Origin: Euryodendron excelsum
Lineage: Eukaryota > Streptophyta > Magnoliopsida > Ericales > Pentaphylacaceae
NCBI GenBank assembly: GCA_033060915.1
Contig: CM065396.1
Coordinates: 9,005,001-9,069,000 of the forward strand
Reading direction: 5' to 3'
Length of the DNA: 64,000 bases
The notes below the pieces were generated by a model, which worked only from the letters and a program-made list of their open reading frames with translations, was not told the DNA's origin and ran no database searches. A program made the position numbers and the translations under genes. This document shows positions 33,139-45,673 of the stretch, piece by piece. Numbering within the stretch: position 1 is the first letter of the stretch; every line of letters begins with the position of its first letter.

Positions 33139-36100
33139 CACCAAGGGGTTGATGTAGTCCCAAAACCCTATTAAGGATTCTCACCAAAAGGCCCACAAGA
33201 AAAGGGAGGTTTTCGTTAAATTCATCTGTCTATTTTCTTGCATATCTTATTTAAATAAACACACATGCCGTGCATTCATGATTTGAAATGAAAAAGATGA
33301 AGTTTTCGGTTTATCCCCTTTGTCTCATACTCTTGTGGAGGATTGTTGCGTTTCAGGATTCTTTCCCATTTAGTGATGACTCGACTTGAAGGATGGGATA
33401 GCATAGGCCACCTATTTAAAAGGGGTTAAAACATTCGAGAGACAAAGAGAGAATGAGAGATAGGATGAAGACAGTCTCAATAGAGAAGTGCAGAGTATAT
33501 TGAAAAGGCGACACTTGCGTGATATCCTGACTAAGCGATGGGCAGCCGAGTCCCTAAAATGATGAGGAGCCATTATTCTATTTATCCCAAACAAACACTA
33601 CCCTTTGCTCAACCCACTAGAGGCGTAACTGATTTTTATTCAGATGTCCCCAAACCAATAACCATCCCCCACACCGGGGTAAGCATAGAGTAGTTGATTC
33701 GATAGAATATTTAGGGATTCACTGGCCGAAACACATCATCCTTAGAAATATTGTCTAAATTTTGTACAAAGGCTTTATGAACTAAGCAATTCAATTTGAA
33801 ATGATTAGAGGCCCTCAATTCTATTACCATACACAAAAATATTCCCTTTGCTTAAACCATTAGTGCCTCGCAGAAAGCGGAAGTTTTCTTTTTGTCAACC
33901 CTAATCTGAAACCATCCCCCCACACTGGGGCAGTCAGGCAGCAAAAGATTTGGCAGAGAACGTCATCGACCATCAAGCTGAAGTAACATGAAGGCTCTAT
34001 GGATCAAGCAATCTTATTCAAAATGAAGAGAGGCCACCATTTCATTTCCCATACAGTCAAAAGAAACCCCTTGCCAAATCTGTTGAGCCATCTATCCTAT
34101 TCCCGAAAAAACCCAACCTAGGGATCACCGCCCACATTGGGTAGATTAAACCGCCAACGAAAAGGTCTAAAGAAGAAGGATCGAAGAATTAGTCGTTCCA
34201 TAAAAGAAAAGAAAGGACAAGGTAAAGAAAGGGAGTTGCCAAGGGGCAAGAGGCCAAAAAAAAAAAAAAATCTATTTAAAGAAAGGCTTGAAGAAAACCA
34301 TGATTGAGTCATCTTCAAAAGCATAATAAGAAAATCAAATGAGAAGGGAGTCATGTTTCCCTCAAAAAGCACATGGAAAGGGTGAAAGAAAAGAGTCGTT
34401 TTCACCGTGAGAAGTATATGGTCAAAAGCAAGAAGGAAATCTAAAGGTGATCCTAGGTTACAAAGAAACCTAGTAGAAGAAATAGGTTTGAGCCTTTACC
34501 CTTTCTTGTTAAACCCTAACCTATGGCCTACATTACAACCCTACTAAAGTCCACTCTGATTGAGAAGGATTGCTTGATCTAAATGAGCCAAATATGTTTC
34601 TGAAGCTAGAGGAGGATATCAAGAGATGAAACCCCACTGGAAGACCAACCAAGGATGGTGCGGATCTAACCCTACTGGAAGCAACATCAAATTTGAGCTT
34701 ACATATCCCGTTTATTCATAAACCCCTTAACCTAGCCTATGTTACAGTCCGAATTAAAGTCCTCTCTGATCAAAGAAAATTGCTTAGTCCAAATAAGCCT
34801 GAACAATACCAAGACAACTAGGCTGAGAAAGGAGAACTGTAAGGGAATGCAAGGGGCAATCTCATGCTCCAAGGTGTGCACAGATGGTTTTGGTCTAAAC
34901 AACCCACTAAAAGAAGATCTTTGAGCCTAAATATCCCTTCGTTTCTTACAACCTCTAAACCCAACCTACATTATGGTCCTAAAAGAAGTCTTCTCGGATT
35001 GAGGGCTTAGCTGTTTATCGCTCTGCAAAGGGCATGCGAGTTGTTGCTCAAGCCATCGTGGCATTTTGGAGGTCTGAGAGAAAAGCCTAAGTGAGCTCAG
35101 AAACACCCCAAACAGTAACCCTGTAGAAAGTAGGGATAGGTTAGCAAACCAAAAGGTCAAGATCCCTAGAGAATGGAGCAAATGCTATCACACCCCGATA
35201 AGAATGGGACAAAACTAAATGGGGTAAAATCCTGGAAAGGAACAGAATCTTGAGAGTATGGGCCAAAGGGGCAATCCTGGGATTTTCTTTGTAAATAGCT
35301 TATATACATGTAATACTGATGCACCCATGACATGTATAACCTGTACATCCATTTAGATTCATGTGTAGTTTGTATCTATGCATGCATTCAGCTGCATTCC
35401 TGTATGAACTTGTTCATTTGTAAGGAAGCAGGTTATGCATTTAAATCAATTCTTACATAAATTTATGCATTTATCAAAAAAAAAAAAAAATGGGGAACAT
35501 TGCATTAAATTCTATTTATGTATGTACATTATCCAAAAGTACAATGTGCATTCAATTCCAATTCTGTGTGAACCTGTGCATTCATAAAAAGTAGGACACA
35601 CATTCAATTCATAAAAAAAAGTATGACATGCGTTCACCCCTTACCGGGGCATTCTTAAACTGTTTTTGTACAAAACTCACTCTGTGTCTTTCTCTTTCTC
35701 TCAAATTGGAAACAGGGAACAAAGCAAAATATAAAAAGGAACTGAAGCCACCCCTCAGATATCTCCGGTACTAGCTCACACCTTAGAAAGCCCAGATTTC
35801 CATGATCAACAAGAAATAGAGAATGGGGGAATGGCCCACCCTCAACCTCCCTGATCAAACGACTTCAAAAGAGGGGAAGTGAATAAGTGTCCGATCACCC
35901 AAAGCTGGAATAATGAGGCACATCCCCAACAATGAGCATCGCCCCCCTGCCAAAGTCTAGTAAGGTTCATGAAGGTTTGTCCCACAACCATAGGGGCATA
36001 TGAGTGTCCTTCACAAATCCTGGCGAGCAACGCACGCAATCAATGGCCGACTGAATCACCCCTCACGGAGACATCATCAAGTTCAAGAGAAACAGAGCTA

Positions 36101-37786
36101 GGGCCATCATGAAGAAATGGACCAATCTTGAGAAGTATGTCAATCCCCTGAATGAGCTCTCTTGTGCGTCGCAAACTCAGAATGTGAAAACAAGAGCTTC
36201 ATTGGGACATAAGAAAACTAGTGGCAGGAGATTAGAAGAAAAGGCCGCACAACGGAGCCCAAGCTAAGAAGAGACAATCGCGACGCAGCTATTAGGAAAA
36301 GTAGGTCCCACAATGTCAGCTGAACCATCCCGAAGACCTAGGAGGAAGCCATAGTTATGGGGAGTAGGAGTAGGCTCACATTCCTCAAGCAAGACGGGTC
36401 AGGTGGCCAAAAGGAAACCACTGCCGAAAATAAGCTACATTAATAGGAGAGAAGCCATGTAACCAAAGGATCAGTGAAAATGTCTTGCTCATCTGGAGGA
36501 TACCCATCATCCCAAATCTACAGTCGACTCAATATAATGTCAGCCATCCCAAAGGACAAAAGTGAAAAACCTCGGCATCCGTTTCCTCTTCAAATGTTTG
36601 CTTGACTGATGGGAAGGGGTTGACTGGAAGCCTACTCCTCCTTTCCATTCTGGCTAGAGGATACCCTGCTAGTTGATTTGTGACTACCTCTAAAGCGACT
36701 GGAGCTGCCAACAGGAATCTGTTCAGGCCATCTTTCCAAAGCGGTGTCTCTTCTCAAAACCCTCATCGCCTGCGTCTGCCATCCTGAAAGGTAAGTCAAG
36801 GTAAGAGGTATCTGTATTCGATACATGCAATTCAAAAGATAAAGAGATAAAAGCAACAAAAAATAATAATAATGATAATAACCAAAGGTGAAACAAAAAT
36901 AAAAATGAAGGACACAACTTCCATATATATCCTATTCAGACCAACCTAAAAGTTTCTTAAACTTTTTATTCAAGGTTTCTTTTCTAAAACCAACTATCAC
37001 AGGTTCCTTAAAAATTTCTCAAAAAGTTTTTACCTTCTTCCCTTCAAAAGTTCTTTTTCAAAAATTAGTTTCCTAATGGTTTCCTATTATTGTCCTCCAA
37101 AAAGTTTTCCAAAATTCGTTTTTCTAAAAATTCATTTCCAAAATCAGTTTTCAAAAGGTTTTCTGATCCTCTTTTCCAAAAGTTCATCTTCAAAATCACT
37201 TCTTAAAATCAAATTCTACCTCAAAAATCAGGGTCAAAGTTATTTTCAAAATCAGGTCTCAAATTTTTTCAATCCATCTCCTAAGTTTTTCTGATTCAGT
37301 TCTTCAAGAAAATCCCTTTTCCAAATCCTGGCCCCCCCAAACTTTTCTTTCAAAAGAGTCTTAGACAAAATAAATCCTTAAAAAAAAATTTCAAAGTTTC
37401 ACTCAAAAATTCTTCCTTCCAAAATTTCTATCAAATTCCGAAGTTTTCTATCCTAAATCCTTGTCAATCTCAAAATTTTTCAAATCCGAAAGAGTTCTTA
37501 AATTCTTACCACCAAAATGTCTCCTAAAATGCAATTTTCCAAATTTTTTCTAAGTTTTCTGTCCAACAAGATTTCAAAACTCAAGTCTTAGGTCAAAATG
37601 AATTCCCTCCAAATTCTGGGTAGTTTTGCCCTTTTTCCCGCCAAAACTCGTTTTCGAATGCCTTTTTGGCCCGTTATCCGTTTTCGACCCCCGTTGTCGA
37701 AAGGTTTTCAATGTTCGTCCCTTCAACTGCCTCGCGGTCAACATGGGACTCTTACTCTTATCGTTTTCTGTCTTTGATAAGCAAAG

Positions 37787-37805
37787 ACAGAAAAAGAGGG
37801 GCAGC
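37787..37805 (+). promoter_or_regulatory. Polypurine tract of element B
   Basis: AGAAAAAGAGGGGCAGC next to the 3' LTR start. Plus-strand DNA priming site by position. The reverse of the same tract occurs at 63886-63905. Confidence 0.75.
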
Positions 37806-40800
37806 TGTAAGCACCCCATTTTTGACAGCTCGGCAGTCTACACTCCGTCCAGACTTGTTTTCAAGTCATTGGGGACATATTCCAATCGAAACCAATCCTC
37901 TAGGTCCAAATTTCGTCTTTCCATCGCTTCGCGGGCCTGTCAGGCCCAAATAGAGGCAAAATGACCAAAATGCCCTTAGGGGCATTGTCCTTTCTTATTC
38001 TAATTCCAGTCTTACTCTCGAGACAGTTTATTCCTCGAGACGGTCCGAGTAACAAAACTATTCACAAAACTGTTAGAGTGGCGGAAACACTCACAAAACC
38101 GTTAGAGTGGCGGAAACACTCACAAAACCGTTAGAGTAGCGAAAATACTCACAAAACCGTTAGAGTGGCGGAAACACTCCAAACCCAGGCACGTCTCTTC
38201 GGAGACGGTAAGACCCCTTTCCAATCCCACTCTTGAGACAGTTTATTCCTCGAGACGGTTTCAATCCAGGCACGTCTCTTCGGAGACGGTAAGACCCCTT
38301 TCCAGTCCCACTCTCGAGACAGTTTATTCCTCGAGACGGTCCGAGTAGCAAAACTACTCACCAAACCGTTAGAGTGGCGGAAACACTCACAGAATCGTTA
38401 GAGTAGCGGAAATACTCACAGAACCGTTAGAGTAGCGGAAGTACTCACAGAACCGTTAGAGTAGCGGAACTACTCACAGAACCGTTATAGTAGCGGAAGT
38501 ACTCACAGAACCGTTAGAGTAGCGAAAATACTCACAAAGCCGTTAGAGTAGCGGAAATACTCCTAAATCATCAACCCCGTCCGAGCAGCGGAAATACTCA
38601 ACCCCGTCCAAGTAGTGGAAATACTCACAAATCATCAACCTCGTCCGAGTAGCGGAAATACTCACACCGTAAGAGTGGCGAAAACACTCAAAACCAAGGT
38701 CAACACCAGTGGCTGTTAGCTCACTTCGGTGGAAAATGACCAAACTACCCTTAGGACCTTTTCCGAGACTTTCCGGTCAAGATGACCATTTTGCCCCTAG
38801 GCATCCGAACGCCTCGGGAACCACACCGGCTCTGGGTATTAAACCAGTAATGTCCCGAGAATACTTTTTATAGTATTCTCAACCTTCCTTTACCTTTCCG
38901 GACCATTCCGAGTCAGTTCCGGCCAACCCGGTACAAAATGACCGTTTTGCCCTTGGAGGGCCGGTCTCCTTCTTCGACCACACCGGCTTTGGGTATCAAA
39001 CCGGTAATGTCCCGTGAATACTTTTTATAGTGTTCTCAACCTTCCTTTACCTTTCCGGATCATTCCGAGTCAGTTCCGGCAAACCCGGTACAAAATGATC
39101 GTTTTGCCCCTAGTGGGCCGGTCTCCTTTTCCGACCACGTCGGCTCTGGGAATCAAACTGGCAACCTCTGGGAACATTCTAAATAATGTTTCGAGATCCC
39201 AAGTCTTTTTTCGGGACAATCCGGGTTCGCCCCGGCAGTTTTCCAGTACGATTGACCGTTTTGCCCCTAAAGGCCCGGTCAACCTTTCCGACCCACCTTA
39301 TCCTCACTTTCCAAGTCAAATACCTCCAGGACACTGTTTTAAGTGTTCCTGCTCCCTTCCGGCCTTCTGGGTCATTCTCGGCTCCTTCAAATCATTCCCG
39401 GACTTTTCGGAGTCACTCATAGTGAAGCCAGGCTAAAGATTGCATGGTTGTCACTAGTACAGGCACCCAAATCTAGTCAAAGATACGTTGCTTGCCGACC
39501 TTAATTGTTTCCTAAATGGCTGGCACCACTAGCAGTGGCCCCAAGCCAAAAAATGGCCTAGCGCCACTCCTAGTAGCGCCAGTGTATAATTTGGCCTGGC
39601 GCCACTGCAACAGGCGCCAGGTTTGTCCTCCTTCTATAAATACAGAGCCTCATTCAACGTGAAAGGGGTCTGCAAACTTAACCTAAAAATCCTATATTTC
39701 GATATACAGAGCTCGAGCACCTCCAAAACCCTAGCCTCCCTAGGTTTTCCTAAACCCTAGCCACTATGCACAAACCCTAGCCTCCTATACACTCAAACAC
39801 TCCCCCATACACTCATACACTAGCCTTCAACCACTCTCTGAAGACTTGAAGAGTAGCCATCCAAAGCTTGAAGACAATTCTTGAAGACTGAAGGTGAAGA
39901 TCAAGACCGAAGACCGACGACCGAAGATCGAAGACTGCACGGCGCGCAAAATAAATAAGAAACAAGGTAGGCTTTCTCTTTAATTTTCTGCACTTCCCCC
40001 CTCTCTCTTCTCTCTCCAACCCACTTGGGTTTTCTCTATTTTAATCCCCCATCTCTTTCCCGCCCTTTCTTTGCATGCTTGAAACAAGGGGATTCCCGGT
40101 CCATGTGTAGGATTAGACTATTGGAGAGTCACCGTGTCGGGGGCTTTCTTCTAGTATAACCAAAGACCACGTGGGTCCAGTCCCCTTGATTATGTGGTGA
40201 AGCCTTAATCTTGTATGTTCACGACCCCAAATTGCATTGTGCATATCATAGTCTTGCATCTTCCAAAAACCGTTTTCAAAGTTGTTTTTCAAAACATTTT
40301 CAAACTTGTTTTCAAAATTGCATCAAAATCTCTTTTTCAAAAACTTATTTTCAAAATCACAATCCTAGGGTGATTCTAGCCTTTCCATAGCTAGGGTTGC
40401 TTTAGGAAAGTGTTACATTTAAAGTGACCAATATGGTCCATATTTTCAAAATCTTGTTGATTTTCAAAACCGCTTTCCTAAAGTGGTTCTAGCCCCCTTA
40501 TGGTTAGAATTGTTTTAGGAAAGTGAGACATTTTCATACTTTCCAAAAAAATCTATCTTCAAAGATCTCTTCCTAAAAATTTCTTTTTCAACATACTTTC
40601 CTAAAACTCTCATCTTCAAAATTGTTTTCAAAAACTCCTTCCCAAAATCTGTTTTTCAAAACTCTCTTTTTCAACTCCTCTTTAAAATCTTTTCTTCAAA
40701 ATCCACTTTCTAAAAACGTTCCCCACAACTCTTTCCAAAAACTCTCTTCCCAAAATTTTTCTTCTAGAAACTCTCCTCTAGGATCTTCTTTCCAAAATCT

Positions 40801-43209
40801 ACGTTTCTAAAAACGCACTTTCTAAAACTCCTTCTCTTTAAAATCTTTTTCCAAAAACTCCCTCTTCAAATTTACTTTCCCAAAAGTTCCTCCCTAGGAT
40901 TCTATTCTAGAAAATCTTCGTTTCCAAATGCGCTTTCCAAAAACTCTTTTCTTAGAGCCCAAGTCAAGCCCTAGACCTCACAATTAGGAAACCCTAATTT
41001 TCTTCCCAAAAACATGATTTTTCAAACTTTGCCCCAAACCTAGGTTTCCAAAACCTCTTGTTTTCACATCCAAACTATACATGTTTCCAAAACCTATTTT
41101 CTACGCCCAAACTATAGTTTTCCAAATCTAGGGTTTCTAGAATCTCCCTTTCCAAATCCTTACCCAAATCCTATCTTCCCTTTAGGAAACCAAATCAAAT
41201 CTCCCCATTTAGGAAACTAGATCCCGTCCTCCGTTTTTTGAAACAAAATCTAACCTTTCTCTTTTAGAGACCAAATCCAATCCCTTCCTAATCCAAACCT
41301 TTCTTAATTCAATTCCTTTCTAAACCATAAGTTTCCTAAACTTAAACTTTAAATCTTTCCTTAAATTTCAAAATCCAAACCTTTCCTAATTCAACTCCTT
41401 CCTAAACATCTCATCTCCTAAATCTTAAGTTTCCAAAACTTGAACATAAAAATCTTTCCTAATTCAACCCTTTCCTAATTCTACCCTCCTTTCAAATCTT
41501 AACTTTTCAGACCTAAGTTTTCAAACTCTTCCTAAACTCAAACCTTTCCTAATTTCAAGATTTCCTAAAACCCTAAAACTTTCTAAATCTTAAACTTTCT
41601 AAATTTCAAATCTTTCTAAATTCTAAACTTTCCAAAACTTCAAAATCTTTTCAAATCTAGAATTTTTCTAAATTCAAAACTTTCTAAATTCAAGACTTTC
41701 TTAAGTTGAAACTTTCTTAATTCAAACATTTGCTAAAACGAAACTTTCCACTTTTCAAAACTTCCCTATTTCAAAACTTCCCTAATTCAAAAACTTTCCG
41801 GAAATGAAAACTTTCCTTTTTCAAACCTTTCTCAAAACAAAACTTTCTTATTTTCAAAACTTCCTTGTTTTCAAAACTTTCCAAATTCAAAACTTCTTTT
41901 TTTCACACATTCCAAAATTCAAAACTTTCTTAATTTGAAACTTTCCAAATTCTAAACCTTTCTCAAACTAAACTTTTCTTAATTCAAAACATTTCCTAAT
42001 TCAATACTTTCCAATTTCAAAATCATTTCAAACCTAAAACTTTCCGAATCTCAAAACTTTCCAAAAATGAAACTTTCCTAATTCGAAACTTTCCTAATTC
42101 GGACCTTTCCTAATTCGAACATTTCCTAAAATCCAATCTTTCCAAATCTTCCAAGTCCAACGTTCGAGTCAAGTGTTTCTTAATCTCAAGTCTTTCCTAG
42201 GTTTCCTACCTTTCCTAAGTCTAGGTTTCCTAAACCTCCATCTTTCCAAAACCAAGTCTTTCCAAAGCAAGTCCAATCTTCTCAATTTCAATTTCCAATC
42301 TCCTTTTTCTAATCTCAAACCAAATCAAAATTTCAATTCAATTTCTTTCTTCCAATCCAATCTCTCTCTTCAAATCAATCTATTTTCAATCGGACTCCGG
42401 TCCGAACTACGACTGACCTGATTCCCCCAAAGGGATACGTAGGCAACCTTCGTAGGTGCGGTCACAATACTTTTCAAACTTTTAATTCCACCCTCATGGG
42501 TGCGGTTTTCAAAATCTTTTCAAATCTCAAATTCCCATCTACTTTCAAACTTTCTATTTTCAAATTTTTATTTCCAAATTTTCAAATTTTCTAATTTCAA
42601 TTACATCTCTTCAAATCTATTTTCAAATCAAATCAATTTCTTTTCAAATCAATTTCTATTTTCCAATTTTCTCATCTTGCACGTGCATATCATGCATCAT
42701 ATTAGTTCCGTTTTAAACATTCTTTTTCAAAGTGAATAGGGTTGAATTATAGTTAGTCGAAGACTCTCATAGGAATCTAGGGTAGATTGACATGTAGGTA
42801 CCGAAAGGGCGGGGTAGGGTGATGATCTTAAGATATCTTCCTTACATGTAACCAACCTCCGAACCTAGATCACTGTTTTCAAAGACCAAAAGGAGTTATT
42901 TTTCTAAAAAGGGCTAAATGTTTTCCAAAGGTTGCCAAACAACCTGTTTTCCTAAAAACCCTCTCTTGAGGAGATATTTTCAAAAACCATTTTCCAAAAC
43001 CCTAAGTGTAATCTTCGGATTATGCTTAGTTTTTAGGTGACCTAACTCACTTTAATCAAGTTAGGTGGCGACTCCGAATCTTTTTCAAAAGCCCTTTATT
43101 CAAACCTAGTCGCACTCATTCTTTTAGGAGGGTGAGTTCTAACGAGAGAGTACAGTGTTTTTTCCGCTTGGGTGAGTATTTCTCGGGTGCGAAAAATCTG
43201 GGTGTGACA
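37806..43209 (+). mobile_element. 3' LTR of element B (5404 bp)
   Basis: TGTAAGCACCCC to GTGTGACA. Same plan as the 5' LTR. It is 135 bp longer, mainly through more 29-bp units (17 against 15) and an extra GGCGCC segment (about 39527-39590). TATA box 39635-39642, donor 39967-39968, TACGTAGGCA island 42389-42468. It lacks a short stretch near 43100 present in the 5' LTR. Confidence 0.9.
38045..38700 (+). repeat. 29-bp and CGTCTC hairpin arrays in 3' LTR B
   Basis: Seventeen GAGTR...YACTC units. In all 17 the variable base pair is Watson-Crick (12 A-T, 5 G-C). One unit (38461-38476) has the stem lengthened to GAGTAG/CTACTC. CGTCTC-TTCG-GAGACG occurs at 38192-38207 and 38273-38288. Confidence 0.85.
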
Positions 43210-44338
43210 CTATTTTTGGTCAAAAATTCTATCCAGAAACTCTCCCCTCTCTCTTCCAGATAGCCTTTGGAGCCCTCCCTCTCTCTCCCTCCCTCTCTCT
43301 CAAAGTCCTGTCAGTCGAGCCTTAGCCCGAGGCTTTCAAACCTTAGCCTCCAAGCTCCATCAAAGGTGCGGCCCGCTGCTCGGAAGCTCACTAAGTCCTC
43401 CCAAGTTCAAGACCCACGCGTCTATCAAAGAAAGAAGAAACGAGACAAGGTAATCTCTAGTTTATCTTTCCGTACTTCCCTACTTTCTCTTCTCTCTCTG
43501 AACCCACTTGGGTTCTTCTCTTTTTTAATCCCTTATCTTTAAACCCCTCCTTTCTTGCATGATTGGAACAAGAGGACATTAAGTCCATGTCGAGAGTGAG
43601 CAAGAGGAAATTACTGATCGGGACTCTCTTCTTGGCTTTCACTTGCTTCATGGCATGGCTTTAGGGCCCTCTTGCAATGTGGTGATACCTAGCCTTGTAT
43701 GATTCATACCGTTATTATTATTGCCATGTACTTGCATTCATGTCATTTCTTCACCCCTTAAAACCATTTTCAAAGTAGCTTTCTCAAAACCACAATTCTT
43801 GGTGGATCCTAATCCTTTTATGGATAGGGTTTTCCTAGAAAAGTGTGACATTTTTAAACGACTCCCATTAGCCTGCATTTGTTTCTTTTTAAAGACATGG
43901 TCTCATAATGATCCTAGTCTTTTCATGATTAGGGTTGTTTCGAGAAATGTGTGACATGCAAAAGGACCTGATAGGTCTACCTTTTTTGCTTCGTGCCTTT
44001 ATTATTTTTTCAAAAGCCATAAGCCTAGAGCGATTCTAGCTTTTCAATGGCTAGAATGGTTTTAGGCAAAGTGCAATATTCATTTGGATGTTTAAAATCC
44101 ATGTTAAGGTTTTAGGCCCTAAAACATGTTTTCAATTAACTCAGTTTTTGAACCATTTACAAAACTTGCATTTGTTAAACCCTAAAAGTTCAATTCTAGG
44201 AAAATCTTGTTTTTGCCAATTTAGAAATGTTTCATTTTGTTGAGAATGCAAATGTCATCTTTTTCTCCCTTAATTTTTAATCTTTTATACTTATTTGGTA
44301 CTTAAAGATACTCATTATTCTTATATTTTGACTTAGGG
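43210..44338 (+). mobile_element. Giant LTR H, second part
   Basis: Continues the leader of LTR H after element B. It has CT-rich leader DNA, then GACAAG|GTAATC (donor at 43450-43451), then AACCCACTTGGGTTCTTCTC and CTTGCATGATTGGAACAAG, which align with 27700-27780 in B. After that come three diverged copies of a block with GGTTAG/GCTAGGGTTG...AAAGTGTGACAT. The LTR end is absent; Athila DNA starts at about 44339. Confidence 0.7.
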
Positions 44339-45505
44339 TGCTATGGAATGCCAAGGAAGAAGATCCTAGCTTAAAAGTGGTGACTTTGCACGAGATTAGA
44401 AGCAGCGTTTGAAGAAGCGTTGGAACGGTCCCAAAGGTGTTCGAACGGCTGAGTATGCGTTTGAATGCTACATCAAATGGATACACGTCAAGTTCAGGTT
44501 CGAAGAGCATTCGAAAGATTCAGAAAGCAGGTTTTACCATTTGAAGTGCATTCGACGTACCGTTCGAATGGTGGTCCGATGCATTCAAAAGGTGGAAAGG
44601 GCATTCGAACGGTTGTACGCAACTGCAGATTTTCAGAAGCCTATAAAAGCTAGGACTGTTTTGTTTTTAGGGTTGTTAATGTTTTTTGTATTATTCAAGG
44701 TCATTATTTGAGTTGTTTTCATGGCCCTACGTGGCCAAACTCTGAATCTTGGTCAAAAGAGATAGAAACCTCGGAATTAATAATAAACTATGAGATCTAA
44801 TTTGTTTTCATTATTTGATTTATGCTTTGAGTATCAGATGTTCTTCTGTGCATATTTTTATGATTGTCTTGTTTAATCGCTAGGAGGCCTACTAGTTTAT
44901 TAATCATTGCAATCTACTGCTGAGTTAGATATCAAATCCGTAATTGTTTCATTCCTCTGATTTGTGAAGCAACTGAGATTTAATGATTCACTGTGTTGGG
45001 AATTATTATATCTTAGGAGGGGCATTCGACTAAATTAAATGTAACCGCGTGTGCTTATGTTGTTTAGTTTCATCGATCTCTCTAATTTTCAAGGCTGCTA
45101 ATAGATTAAACCTTGTGTGCTTATCATGGGTTGTTTAATAGTAAGGGTTAATCAGTTCGCTTATTTCTGATTAACTACGACTAAAGAGAGATAGAAAAAT
45201 AATTTCGACGATGAATATTCAATATGTGAATTGATATGCTTGCATCGATGATTAGTTGTAAATTCCGATAGTCGATATTGACCTAGACTAAGGTTTATTC
45301 TTCTGATTGATTTCAATACTTTAATCTGAATTTTTTCATAGTTGTGATTATTAAGATAGTTTTCATTACATCCAAAACCCCCCTTCTTTGTTCACATAGC
45401 ATAAAACGAGACTAAACACTCTTTGTGGGAACGATCCCTACTTACACTACTATATAATTGTTTTGGGTATCGGTTTTATTTTTGGGTTTTTGGGTGCCCG
45501 CGACA
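44339..45505 (+). mobile_element. 5' LTR of an Athila element (approximate ends)
   Basis: The right end is close to GGGTGCCCGCGACA, just before the primer binding site. The left end is placed at TGCTATGGAATG because giant-LTR-like sequence stops there; this is uncertain. TATAAAA at 44642-44648 is a likely promoter. The segment 44410-44620 repeats GTTCGAACGG/CATTCGAA motifs. Confidence 0.55.
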
Positions 45506-45518
45506 GCACACCAAATTT

Positions 45519-45536
45519 TGGTGCTGTTGCCGGGGA
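45519..45536 (+). promoter_or_regulatory. Athila primer binding site, tRNA-Asp type
   Basis: TGGTGCTGTTGCCGGGGA. The usual Athila site is TGGCGCCGTTGCCGGGGA, complementary to tRNA-Asp; two mismatches here. Confidence 0.75.
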
Positions 45537-45673
45537 GTGATTTTAGTTAATTTTTGTGCTTCTTGTGATCTTTATTTCATTCGAAAAAAATATATATTTC
45601 AATTAATTTCATTACTCTAGATTTTTTTTTCTGAATTGTTTTTCAGGGTTGGTTAGAGCTTTCTTGAGTGTTT

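Larger units (their letters stand above)
30880..37805 (+). mobile_element. Internal region of element B (non-coding)
   Basis: No frame longer than about 100 codons and no retroviral motif seen. It contains two splice-acceptor-like sites (31102, 32818), a duplicated module (31660-31815 and 32423-32580), short related frames, several A-runs (31021-31030, 34257-34270, 35476-35490) and, near the 3' end, degenerate repeats (about 36950-37560). The end is a conserved GCCTCGCGGTCAACATGGGACTC block and a polypurine tract. The first half matches A closely; the second half matches H weakly. Confidence 0.8.
25611..43209 (+). mobile_element. Complete non-autonomous giant LTR element B (LARD-like)
   Basis: Two very similar LTRs (25611-30879 and 37806-43209) bracket a tRNA-Arg-type primer binding site, about 6.9 kb of internal DNA without gag or pol, and a polypurine tract. 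Flanking pentamers are CCATT (25606-25610) and CTATT (43210-43214), a target duplication with one mismatch. It is inserted in LTR H. The size, Arg primer site and lack of enzymes fit a LARD (large retrotransposon derivative) that borrowed proteins from an Ogre/Tat-like partner. The LTRs still agree along long identical runs, so it is one of the younger insertions. Confidence 0.9.
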
